Shown here: one piece after another, positions 36,767 through 44,691 of the stretch | How the letters are laid out: each line of letters starts with the position of its first letter | Position numbering within the stretch: the first letter of the stretch is position 1 | Source: an uncultured Parabacteroides sp. | GTDB lineage: Bacteria; Bacteroidota; Bacteroidia; Bacteroidales; Tannerellaceae | Assembly: GCA_949296075.1 (NCBI GenBank) | Contig: CASFNG010000009.1 | Coordinates: 124,001 to 188,000, forward strand | Direction: 5' to 3' | DNA: 64,000 nt | Translations under genes and position numbers: made by a program | Notes under the pieces: model-generated | The model's database searches: none | Told to the model about the DNA's origin: nothing | The model's input: the letters and a program-made list of their open reading frames with translations, nothing else

Positions 36767-37735
36767 ATGAACGAAGATACGAGGACGATATTGGGGAAGC
36801 TGATGAACGATGCCTTGGATGAGGATGAGCGCCGGCGGCTGCTGTACGACCCGAGAGTGACAAGGGCCATGCGTGCCCAATGGGATGAGGCGGGGAATCG
36901 TCTGGATCCGGCGATGAAACGTCGGGTGTGGAAACGGATCATGGCCCGGACAAGGGCGATTGATCCTATCGGTAGACAGTGGATATATAAGATTACCGCG
37001 GTGGTCGCCTCCATATTATTGCTGTTAGGAGTAGGGGGCGCGATCTATTGGTCTTATGTGAGGGAAGACCGGTATATATATGTGATGACCTCTGGTATCT
37101 GCTGTGTGGAATCGGTCACCTTGTCTGATGGGACAAAGGTGAAAATTGGGCCGAATAGCCAATTGATCTATCCGGATAAGTTCAGGGGGAAGGTGCGTGA
37201 CGTGGAATTGAAGGGGCAGGCCTTTTTTGACGTGGCGAAAGATCCGGCAAGGCCCTTTACCGTACATACCAAAAACATGGACGTGACGGCTCTTGGCACG
37301 GCGTTTGAGGTATTCGACCATGATTCCGAGAATAAGTTGGAGACTATTCTGCTAAGAGGCAAGGTGAGGATCGGTTTGGGAGGCCCTGATGCCAAGGAGA
37401 GGCGCGAGGTCATATTGAACCCGAATGAGATGCTGGTTTATGATAAACGATCTAACGCGTTGGATGTTAAGACTGTTGACGCTGAAAATTATTCCGCTTG
37501 GCATAAAGGCGTACTTGCTTTCGAGAACGAGCGTTTGAGTATGATTCTTGCCCGGTTGGAGACTTGGTTTGGGCGGAGGATCAAATGCCCGGAAAAGATC
37601 GCGGAGGAATATCGGTTTACTTTTAAGGTCCGGAATGAGTCCTTAGAGCAGATCCTGTATATGCTGAGCACCACATCGCCTATTAGATATAGGGAGAAAG
37701 ACAATGAATATGAGCTGTATATAGAAGAGAGATAA
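36767..37735 (+). CDS. FecR family anti-sigma factor of the M81 island
   Basis: A 322-residue anti-sigma protein with one membrane helix (about residues 75-98, IYKITAVVASILLLLGVGGA), a periplasmic FecR domain (SVTLSDGTKVKIGPNSQL, RPFTVHTKNMDVTALGTAFEV) and a C-terminal DUF4974-like domain (LSMILARLETWFGRRI). It should hold the sigma factor upstream inactive until the SusC partner reports transport. The GTG at 36752 is an alternative start. The 150-base gap after the sigma gene is longer than in PUL1. Confidence 0.9.
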   Translation: MNEDTRTILGKLMNDALDEDERRRLLYDPRVTRAMRAQWDEAGNRLDPAMKRRVWKRIMARTRAIDPIGRQWIYKITAVVASILLLLGVGGAIYWSYVREDRYIYVMTSGICCVESVTLSDGTKVKIGPNSQLIYPDKFRGKVRDVELKGQAFFDVAKDPARPFTVHTKNMDVTALGTAFEVFDHDSENKLETILLRGKVRIGLGGPDAKERREVILNPNEMLVYDKRSNALDVKTVDAENYSAWHKGVLAFENERLSMILARLETWFGRRIKCPEKIAEEYRFTFKVRNESLEQILYMLSTTSPIRYREKDNEYELYIEER

Positions 37736-37794
37736 GTGTTTAATGTTAAATCCTATGAGATATGTTTGCTGACAGTTCTTAAATCTAATAAAAA

Positions 37795-37823
37795 CAGGAG
37801 GGAAAAACAGGTTTTCCCTCCTG
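37795..37823 (+). repeat. 12-bp perfect hairpin between fecR and susC of the island
   Basis: CAGGAGGGAAAA and TTTTCCCTCCTG pair perfectly around a 5-base loop. No T tract follows, so it is not a plain terminator. It occupies the same position as the attenuator-like element in PUL1 (between fecR and susC), which suggests a shared regulatory or mRNA-processing role. Confidence 0.7.
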
Positions 37824-37905
37824 ACCCAATGTTCTTGACGGCAGGTGTCAGGAGTTGAGAGGCCGAGACACCCGCGAATTTATTCATCAGAAACATGACA
37901 AAGTT

Positions 37906-40900
37906 ATGAAAAAAAACAGAAAAGTTAACCGAGCGATGAAGGTAGGTACATTGTTGTCCTTGGCTTTCGCGTGCACTGTGTCCGCTTCTACCTATGGGCA
38001 GAATGAGAAGCTCTCCCTGAATAAGCGGGATTGCAGTATATCGGAAGTGCTAAAAGAAATAGAGAAAAATAGTGAGTACACGTTTTTCTTGAATACCAAT
38101 CAAGTGAACGTGAACAGGAAAACGAGCGTAAACGCGAATAACGCTTCTTTGGATGAGGTATTGAAGCAAACGCTAAAAAACACAGGGTATCAATATGAGA
38201 TTGTAGGTAGGCAGATTATTATTAAAACGCGTCAAGGATCAAGTGTCTCACGTCCGGATAGCCAGCCCCAGTCTTTACCGCGAAAGATCACCGGCCAAGT
38301 GAAGGATGAGCAGGGAGAGCCTGTGATAGGGGCGAATATTGTCATCAAAGGGACAACTAATGGCACGATTACGGATATTGATGGAAAGTTTACCTTGGAG
38401 GTGCCAGACAACGCGGTCCTGCTGGTCTCTTACATCGGCTACGCGGACCGTACGGTCGAGGTCGGAAACTCCTCAAATGTAATGATCCGCTTGTCCGAGG
38501 ATACACAGAAATTGGACGAGATTGTGGTCGTGGGTTACGGGACGATGAAGAAGAGCGATATCACAGGCGCTATCTCGTCCGTAAGCGAGGAGAAAATCGC
38601 TCGTCAGGCAGTGGCCAATGTTTCTACTGCGTTGCAAGGCTTGGCGACCGGTGTATCCGTCACATCCAGCTCCGGATCTCCGGGGTCAGCCGCCACGATC
38701 CGTATTAGAGGTGTCGGCACGGTAAACGATGCGGAACCCTTGTTTGTCGTGGATGGGATGCCCGTAACGGATATAAACTATCTGAATACGTCTGACATAC
38801 AGTCGATGGAGGTGCTTAAAGACGCTTCCGCTTCCGCTATTTATGGTTCTCGTGGCGCAAACGGCGTAATCCTTATCACTACGAAAAAAGGCGTTGCTGG
38901 AAAAACTACCGTTACGCTCGATGCGTATTGGGGTATGAATAAAATATTGAATAATCTTGATTTGATGTCAGGCTCGGAATGGTATGACTATCAGGAACAG
39001 TTGAACACTGTAAGGAGCGTTCCTATCGACCTGTCCCTTGTCAATCGTAATGTTTCCACTAATTGGATGGACGAGATTACACATACAGCCTGTATGCATA
39101 ATTACAGTGTTGGCGTAAGTGGTGGTAAAGAGAACGACTATAAATTTAATTTGGGCTTGAACTATATCAACCAAGATGGAACGATCAAGAAATCTAACTA
39201 TGAACGGTTCAGCGTCCGTCAAAGTACGGAGAAGACAGTGATTAAGGACCATTTGGTTGTGGGGACCAATGCATCGATCGCAAGATCTACCGATGCGAGT
39301 ATTAGTGAGCGCAACAGCAGTAATGTTTACGACTCCGACTATGGTGTCGTAAGTAACGCGATCCGTTTAGATCCCGTAACTCCCGCTCGAAACGCCGACG
39401 GTTCATACGGTTACTCTCCTTACATTGATTATTATAACCCGTTAGCAAGTATTATGTATCGGGACAATAAGCGGGAAAAACTAGCTTTCATCGGCAATAT
39501 GTACGGTGAATGGCAAATTGTAAAAGGATTAAAATTCAAGAGTAGTTTCGGTGCGGAAATCAGAAGAGTAGACAATAAAACATTCTCACCTGTATATGAG
39601 GTATCCTCAAGCCAGAGAAATTTAGAAAGCAGTTTATCGAAGTCGCAGACCAAAGGACACTATTATACGTTCGAGAACACTCTTTCGTATGAGAAAATAT
39701 TTGCCGAGAAACACTCCATATCCGCTCTCGTGGGTTATACCAATGAATGGGGTAAGCAGGAAACTTTGAGCGTAAATGCAAGAGATCTTATCGGTGAATC
39801 CGAGAACCTGCATTATGTAGACGCTACTTTGGATAAGAACAAGACCACGGCTAACAATAGCGCTACGGAATATGGTTTGATGTCTTATCTGGGTCGTATA
39901 CATTACGATTATGATAATAAATACCTTATTACGGCTACTTTCCGGCGAGATGGATCTTCAAAATTCTCTTCCAAGAATCGTTGGGGTAACTTCCCATCGT
40001 TCGCTATAGGTTGGAGAATTGATAATGAGCCATTCTTCCAAAAGCTGAATGCCGAATGGGTTTCCTCTCTGAAACTACGTGGAGGTTGGGGACAGATCGG
40101 AAATCAGAATATTACAAATTATGTGGACCGTAGTTTGTTGTCTTTGAGTACACAATACGGCGCTTTATTCGGAGCGAGGGAAAATGAGACCTTGTATCAA
40201 GGTATTGCGGTGAGTAGATTGGGGAATCCTGATATTAAATGGGAAACCACGGAGTCCTTGAATATCGGTCTTGACGCAAGCTTCTTTAGCAGTCGTATGG
40301 TCTTCAGCTTTGAGTATTATTATAAAACGACGAAGGATATGTTACTGGCTGCTCCTATGCCTATTTACATGGGATATGCCAATAATACTTATACTAATAT
40401 CGGTGAGGCAAATAACCGTGGTGTTGAGATGAACCTTGAGTGGAGAGACCAGACTGAAAACGGTTTTGCTTACAATGTGGGAGTAAATATGTCGACTATA
40501 CGTAACCGCATGACAAAATTGAATGGAGGTACACCTATTTCTGACGGACCATTCCGAAATGGAAGCATGTACCTCACTTACACAAATGAGGGTATGCCTA
40601 TCGGCTCGTTTTGGGGCTATAAGACCGCGGGGCTTATCCAAACACAGGAACAATTGAATGCGGTTAGACGGACGGGTTATCAGCCTAATGCGGAATTAGG
40701 AGATGTATTGTTCGTGGATACGAATGGCGATGGAAAGTTAGACTCGAGCGATAGATGTATGATTGGTAATCCTATTCCGGATATTATATATGGGATCAAC
40801 TTGGGCATGGAGTGGAAGGGCTTTGACCTTAATTTGCAGTTCGGAGGAACGATAGGTAATGAGATATTTAACGCAATGCGTTATTACACTTACTTCCCGA

Positions 40901-41271
40901 ACGATATAACAAACAAGGATAAGGCGTTACTGAACTATTGGACCCCTAACAATACGAATACGAATATCCCTCGCTTGACGGCCACGGATGTAAACGATAA
41001 TGACCGTTTCTCGGATATGTATGTGGAAAATGGTACTTATTTTCGTTTGAGAAACGCCCAGTTAGGTTATACTTTGCCCGCTTCTCTCACGCAGAGATTG
41101 AAGTTTCAGAAGGTGCGTTTTTATCTAAGCGGCCAGAACTTGTTTACGGTATCTGGTTTCTCGGGTATGGATCCGGAGGTGGGTCAGTCCAGCTCTTTGT
41201 CTAGAGGTATAGATTATGGCATCTATCCTCAGAGTATTTCATTCACTGGAGGCATTAATGTTACTTTTTAA
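37906..41271 (+). CDS. SusC-type TonB-dependent transporter with STN domain (M81 island)
   Basis: A 1,121-residue outer-membrane transporter: signal region to about residue 35, STN domain (about 38-110, SLNKRDCSISEVLKEIEKN), CarboxypepD_reg-like domain (RKITGQVKDEQGEPVIGANI), TonB box and plug (LDEIVVVGYGTMKKSDITGA), and a beta barrel ending in SFTGGINVTF. The STN domain pairs it with the adjacent FecR and sigma. Start 37906 (MKKNRKVNRAMK) is preferred over the TTG at 37855. The cargo is unknown; the only enzyme in the block is an M81 metallopeptidase, so a peptide or amide ligand is more likely than a glycan. Confidence 0.94.
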   Translation: MKKNRKVNRAMKVGTLLSLAFACTVSASTYGQNEKLSLNKRDCSISEVLKEIEKNSEYTFFLNTNQVNVNRKTSVNANNASLDEVLKQTLKNTGYQYEIVGRQIIIKTRQGSSVSRPDSQPQSLPRKITGQVKDEQGEPVIGANIVIKGTTNGTITDIDGKFTLEVPDNAVLLVSYIGYADRTVEVGNSSNVMIRLSEDTQKLDEIVVVGYGTMKKSDITGAISSVSEEKIARQAVANVSTALQGLATGVSVTSSSGSPGSAATIRIRGVGTVNDAEPLFVVDGMPVTDINYLNTSDIQSMEVLKDASASAIYGSRGANGVILITTKKGVAGKTTVTLDAYWGMNKILNNLDLMSGSEWYDYQEQLNTVRSVPIDLSLVNRNVSTNWMDEITHTACMHNYSVGVSGGKENDYKFNLGLNYINQDGTIKKSNYERFSVRQSTEKTVIKDHLVVGTNASIARSTDASISERNSSNVYDSDYGVVSNAIRLDPVTPARNADGSYGYSPYIDYYNPLASIMYRDNKREKLAFIGNMYGEWQIVKGLKFKSSFGAEIRRVDNKTFSPVYEVSSSQRNLESSLSKSQTKGHYYTFENTLSYEKIFAEKHSISALVGYTNEWGKQETLSVNARDLIGESENLHYVDATLDKNKTTANNSATEYGLMSYLGRIHYDYDNKYLITATFRRDGSSKFSSKNRWGNFPSFAIGWRIDNEPFFQKLNAEWVSSLKLRGGWGQIGNQNITNYVDRSLLSLSTQYGALFGARENETLYQGIAVSRLGNPDIKWETTESLNIGLDASFFSSRMVFSFEYYYKTTKDMLLAAPMPIYMGYANNTYTNIGEANNRGVEMNLEWRDQTENGFAYNVGVNMSTIRNRMTKLNGGTPISDGPFRNGSMYLTYTNEGMPIGSFWGYKTAGLIQTQEQLNAVRRTGYQPNAELGDVLFVDTNGDGKLDSSDRCMIGNPIPDIIYGINLGMEWKGFDLNLQFGGTIGNEIFNAMRYYTYFPNDITNKDKALLNYWTPNNTNTNIPRLTATDVNDNDRFSDMYVENGTYFRLRNAQLGYTLPASLTQRLKFQKVRFYLSGQNLFTVSGFSGMDPEVGQSSSLSRGIDYGIYPQSISFTGGINVTF

Positions 41272-41283
41272 TTTTATACTGTC

Positions 41284-42795
41284 ATGTTAAAAAACAAATA
41301 TATTATAGGGATCGTATTGGCGGTTTTAACGGGATTTAGCAGCTGTGCGGATTTGGATTTGGCACCATTAGGCAGTCCGGAAGCCGGAGAAATATCAGAG
41401 GAACGACAGGCGTTCTTACGTTTGACCGCTGTATATTCCGTCATGAAAGACTTTCGTTACACATGGTCGATGCAATGTTTTGGCGATGTATTGTCAAATG
41501 ACGCGACTTATAGCGGTTCTTCGAACGATGCGCAAACCTTCACGTTGCTGGAGAATTATCAGTATCAGGCGGATCATACTGAGATCTTGAACAAATACCG
41601 GTTCTCTTACCAATGTATAAATAAGGCGAATTTGTTTATAAAGGACATGGAGATGGCAGATGATGCTCTATTCTCGAAGTATAATAGGGAACAGATGATC
41701 GGTGAAGCCAAGTTTATTCGTGCTTATACCTATTTTGAGCTCGTGAAAACCTTTGGGGGAGTCCCTTGCTATACGGAAGTTTTGGGTCTCGACCATGAGA
41801 GACTCGGGCGTGCGTCTGTCGAGGAGGTGTATGCGGTTATCGAGCAAGATCTGAACGATGCGGTTAGCGTATTGCCTAAGAAAAGTGAGGTGCCAAATTA
41901 CGAGTCAAGTTATGCGGGAAGGATCACCAAAGGTGCGGCCATCGCCATGCAAACGCGTATTTACCTATATGAGAAAAAATATGATGAGGTAAAAAAGGCT
42001 TTCGAGAGATTCCAGGATGAGTGCGGAAGCGAATATAGCCTAGTGGCTCCGGAGGATTACGCTAGGCAATTCTCATTGGATGGAGAGCACTGTTCATCTT
42101 CTATCCTTGAAGTGAATATGTATACATCCACGACCCAAAGTGGATATGGTGTGAATAATGGAAACCGTCATGTTCTGATGTCGATGCCTCGTAATATGAC
42201 GATTGGCTTCGGCTGTGCGCAACCAACCCAAGCCTTGGCGGACGCTTATGATGCCGAGGGGGATGTCATACGAAAGAATGCCACACTCCTTTCTACGGAA
42301 GAGGCCATAGAGATTGAGATTGCGGCTAAAGGCGAGGTGGCTCCCATCACGGACGATCGAACGGGGTGGTACAATCGCAAATTATATCTCGCTCCTGGGC
42401 AGAGAGAGGAGAATAGGGGAAATAACCAACCAACGAATCTCAGGCTTATTCGTCTTGCGGAGGTCTATTTGAACTATGCTGAGGCTTGTTATTTCAGTGG
42501 CGATATTATTAATGCCCAAAAATACCTGAATAAGGTGAGGAGTCATGTCAATTTGGAGCCTAAGAATCATATAGGGGATAAATTGTTTGAAGACATTATG
42601 AATGAGCGTCATCTGGAGTTCGGGATGGAAGGTTTTCGGTTTTTTGATGTGGTACGTGTAGGATGGGGTGAGAAAGTCTTTAACGGTACCAAGAAAGCGG
42701 AATTTGGGGCTACGACTCCTTTTCGTGTTGGAGCGGAAGTATTGCCTATACCTCAAACCGAGATCGATATAAGTGACGGTTTAATAACTAATTGA
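41284..42795 (+). CDS. SusD-like lipoprotein (M81 island)
   Basis: A 503-residue RagB/SusD lipoprotein (GFSSCADL, lipidated Cys21). TPR-type helices are visible in EAKFIRAYTYFELVKTFGGVPCY and RLIRLAEVYLNYAEACYFSGD; the end NERHLEFGMEGFRFFDVVR is typical. It starts 12 bases after susC and forms its lid. RagB proteins can bind peptides as well as glycans; RagAB of Porphyromonas imports peptides. Confidence 0.93.
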   Translation: MLKNKYIIGIVLAVLTGFSSCADLDLAPLGSPEAGEISEERQAFLRLTAVYSVMKDFRYTWSMQCFGDVLSNDATYSGSSNDAQTFTLLENYQYQADHTEILNKYRFSYQCINKANLFIKDMEMADDALFSKYNREQMIGEAKFIRAYTYFELVKTFGGVPCYTEVLGLDHERLGRASVEEVYAVIEQDLNDAVSVLPKKSEVPNYESSYAGRITKGAAIAMQTRIYLYEKKYDEVKKAFERFQDECGSEYSLVAPEDYARQFSLDGEHCSSSILEVNMYTSTTQSGYGVNNGNRHVLMSMPRNMTIGFGCAQPTQALADAYDAEGDVIRKNATLLSTEEAIEIEIAAKGEVAPITDDRTGWYNRKLYLAPGQREENRGNNQPTNLRLIRLAEVYLNYAEACYFSGDIINAQKYLNKVRSHVNLEPKNHIGDKLFEDIMNERHLEFGMEGFRFFDVVRVGWGEKVFNGTKKAEFGATTPFRVGAEVLPIPQTEIDISDGLITN

Positions 42796-42830
42796 TAGAA
42801 AAAATAGCAATTCGAAAAAATCATAATAAT

Positions 42831-44387
42831 ATGAAAAAGAGTGTATTACTGCTAGGAATCTGTGTCTTGGCCGTGTCGTTTGTGGAAGAGGTTTTCGGAC
42901 AGAAGGAAAAACCTCGTATTGGCATCGCCGGAATACAGATAGAAAATAGTGTGTTCGTCCCGAATAGACAGCCGCTTATTGGACACCCCGTAAGAATGCC
43001 GGACTATCTCAGCCCGGATTCCGCTATGGGACAGGCGGCCACTTGGCTTCCTTCGCAGATTGGCTATGGTGGTGGAAGAGGCCCCGTAACAAAAGAATCG
43101 TATGATGCGTTTGTGGAAAAAACATTGGAGATGATCAAGGCCAATATGCCATATGATGCTTTTTGGTTCTATAATCACGGAGCTTGTAGTGTGGAAGGCG
43201 TTGCTGATCCTGAGGGCGAATTTATGGAGAAAGTGCGTGGTTTGATCGGGAACGATGTCTTGGTTACCACCACGATGGATCTTCATGGGAATACTTCTTG
43301 GTTAGTAGCCCTCAACTCCGATTTGATTACAACATATCGTCAAGCCCCGCATGCGGATTCTCGAGAATCGCATAGACGAGGGGTTGCCAATTTGCTGGAA
43401 CGTCTTGAGTCGGGGAAAGGACGTCCGGCATATAAGGCATGGGTCGCTGTCCCTGTTTTAGTTTCAGGCGAATGGTCGAGTACTCGTGTTGAGCCTGCGA
43501 AATCGCTATACGCATTGGTCCCTGAGGTTGAAGCCATGCCAGGAGTGGTAGATGCGGGGATATGGATCGGCTATGTTTGGGGAGACAATCCACGAAACCA
43601 AGGATCCGTGATGGTTTACGGTGATGACGAGGAACAGGTAAAAGCAGGGGCGAAGAGACTCGCCCAAAGATTTTGGGATGTTCGTAAGCAATTTTCGTTG
43701 GAAGCTCCGGGATATTCACTTGAAAAATGTATCGACCTGGCAATCGCAAGTAAAAAGAAGCCTTTTTTTATCAGTGATATGGGAGATAATCCCGGTGGAG
43801 GCGGATCTGGTGAAGTCACTTGGACTTTGGCGAGGCTCTTGAAGCGTCCAGAATTCCAGACTGATAAGGGGAAAAGTGTTCTGTATTGCTCCATCCCAGG
43901 AGAAGATGTGGTTGAGAAGGCACGCAAGGTTGGTATAGGTGGACATGTTGAAGGCTTGGTAGGTGCTATGGTGGATAATTCCTACGAAGATCCTGTGAAA
44001 TTAGCGGGCACAGTTGTTTATGTCAGCCCGGAAGAAGACAAGAATGAGGAATCTTGGAAACGTAGGAGGAATATCGCTATCGTAAAGGTTGGAAGCGTTT
44101 ATGTGGTAGTAGGCACATCGTCTCCTACTCCAAACTTAGAGGGTTCGGGGATTAACCCGAAAGAAATGGATATCGTAATGGTTAAGCAAGGTTATCTTGT
44201 GACTCAATGGTACAATATGCAGGCGGATTGGGTAATGGCTTTTACACGAGGAGGTGTGGATCAGGACTTCAAGAAACTACCCTATAAAAACATCGTGAGG
44301 CCGATGTTCCCGATCGATCCTGATATGGCCGATCCGGAGTTGAATGTTATCATGGTTCCTTCCGCTAAGCAGTACTATGGTCGATAG
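42831..44387 (+). CDS. Secreted M81 family (MlrC-type) metallopeptidase
   Basis: A 518-residue exported protein (signal to about FGQ, residue 24). M81 motifs are clear: NHGA near residue 116, the metal-binding TMDLHGN (Asp150, His152), APHAD with His174 and the C-terminal-side signature DMGDNPGGGGSGE. M81 enzymes such as MlrC hydrolyse small peptides and unusual amides, including linearised microcystin. Start 42831 has a clean signal peptide; the frame is open from 42792 but would overlap susD. It is the last gene of the island, followed by a 17-bp hairpin. Secretion suggests it trims imported peptides in the periplasm. Confidence 0.9.
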   Translation: MKKSVLLLGICVLAVSFVEEVFGQKEKPRIGIAGIQIENSVFVPNRQPLIGHPVRMPDYLSPDSAMGQAATWLPSQIGYGGGRGPVTKESYDAFVEKTLEMIKANMPYDAFWFYNHGACSVEGVADPEGEFMEKVRGLIGNDVLVTTTMDLHGNTSWLVALNSDLITTYRQAPHADSRESHRRGVANLLERLESGKGRPAYKAWVAVPVLVSGEWSSTRVEPAKSLYALVPEVEAMPGVVDAGIWIGYVWGDNPRNQGSVMVYGDDEEQVKAGAKRLAQRFWDVRKQFSLEAPGYSLEKCIDLAIASKKKPFFISDMGDNPGGGGSGEVTWTLARLLKRPEFQTDKGKSVLYCSIPGEDVVEKARKVGIGGHVEGLVGAMVDNSYEDPVKLAGTVVYVSPEEDKNEESWKRRRNIAIVKVGSVYVVVGTSSPTPNLEGSGINPKEMDIVMVKQGYLVTQWYNMQADWVMAFTRGGVDQDFKKLPYKNIVRPMFPIDPDMADPELNVIMVPSAKQYYGR

Positions 44388-44396
44388 ATCATATTG

Positions 44397-44440
44397 ATTT
44401 ATTTGCACACTGCGACTCAATTTGCAGTGTGCAAATAAAT
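44397..44440 (+). terminator. 17-bp perfect hairpin ending the M81 island operon
   Basis: ATTTATTTGCACACTGC pairs perfectly with GCAGTGTGCAAATAAAT around a 10-base loop. It lies 10 bases after the M81 stop. The AT-rich arm bases supply a T-containing 3' side (TTTATC), so it can terminate and protect the message. Confidence 0.75.
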
Positions 44441-44644
44441 TTATCGGATTATCGCCCTCAAAGGAAGAGATTTCTCTATTGATCTTACTGTAAAATGATT
44501 TCCTATGCGATAGATAGTGTACATATTAGTTCTTAAATACGGGTACCTTGTCGTTATTATCAGCTTATATAGAAAAAGTATAGTCCCTTACCTTATATAA
44601 ATTTAAGAATAAGACCCTCTTTCCATTTGCTCATGTCTGTGATT

Positions 44645-44677
44645 TGGCGATTTTTCCCTATTTTTGGCCGATAAATC
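44645..44677. repeat. Copy 2 of the 33-bp direct repeat, containing the promoter of the PEP-type gene
   Basis: Exact copy of 35893-35925. TATTTTTG at 44659-44666 is a good -7 box 25 bases before the ATG at 44692, so this copy looks functional for the gene downstream. The left copy is a duplicate at the other edge of the island. Confidence 0.85.
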
Positions 44678-44691
44678 TATCAGGATCAGTT

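Larger units (their letters stand above)
44388..44691. other. Intergenic region at the right edge of the island
   Basis: A 304-base gap holding the terminator-type hairpin at 44397-44440, an AT-rich stretch with no supported gene, and repeat copy 2 at 44645-44677 with the promoter of the next gene. Confidence 0.6.
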
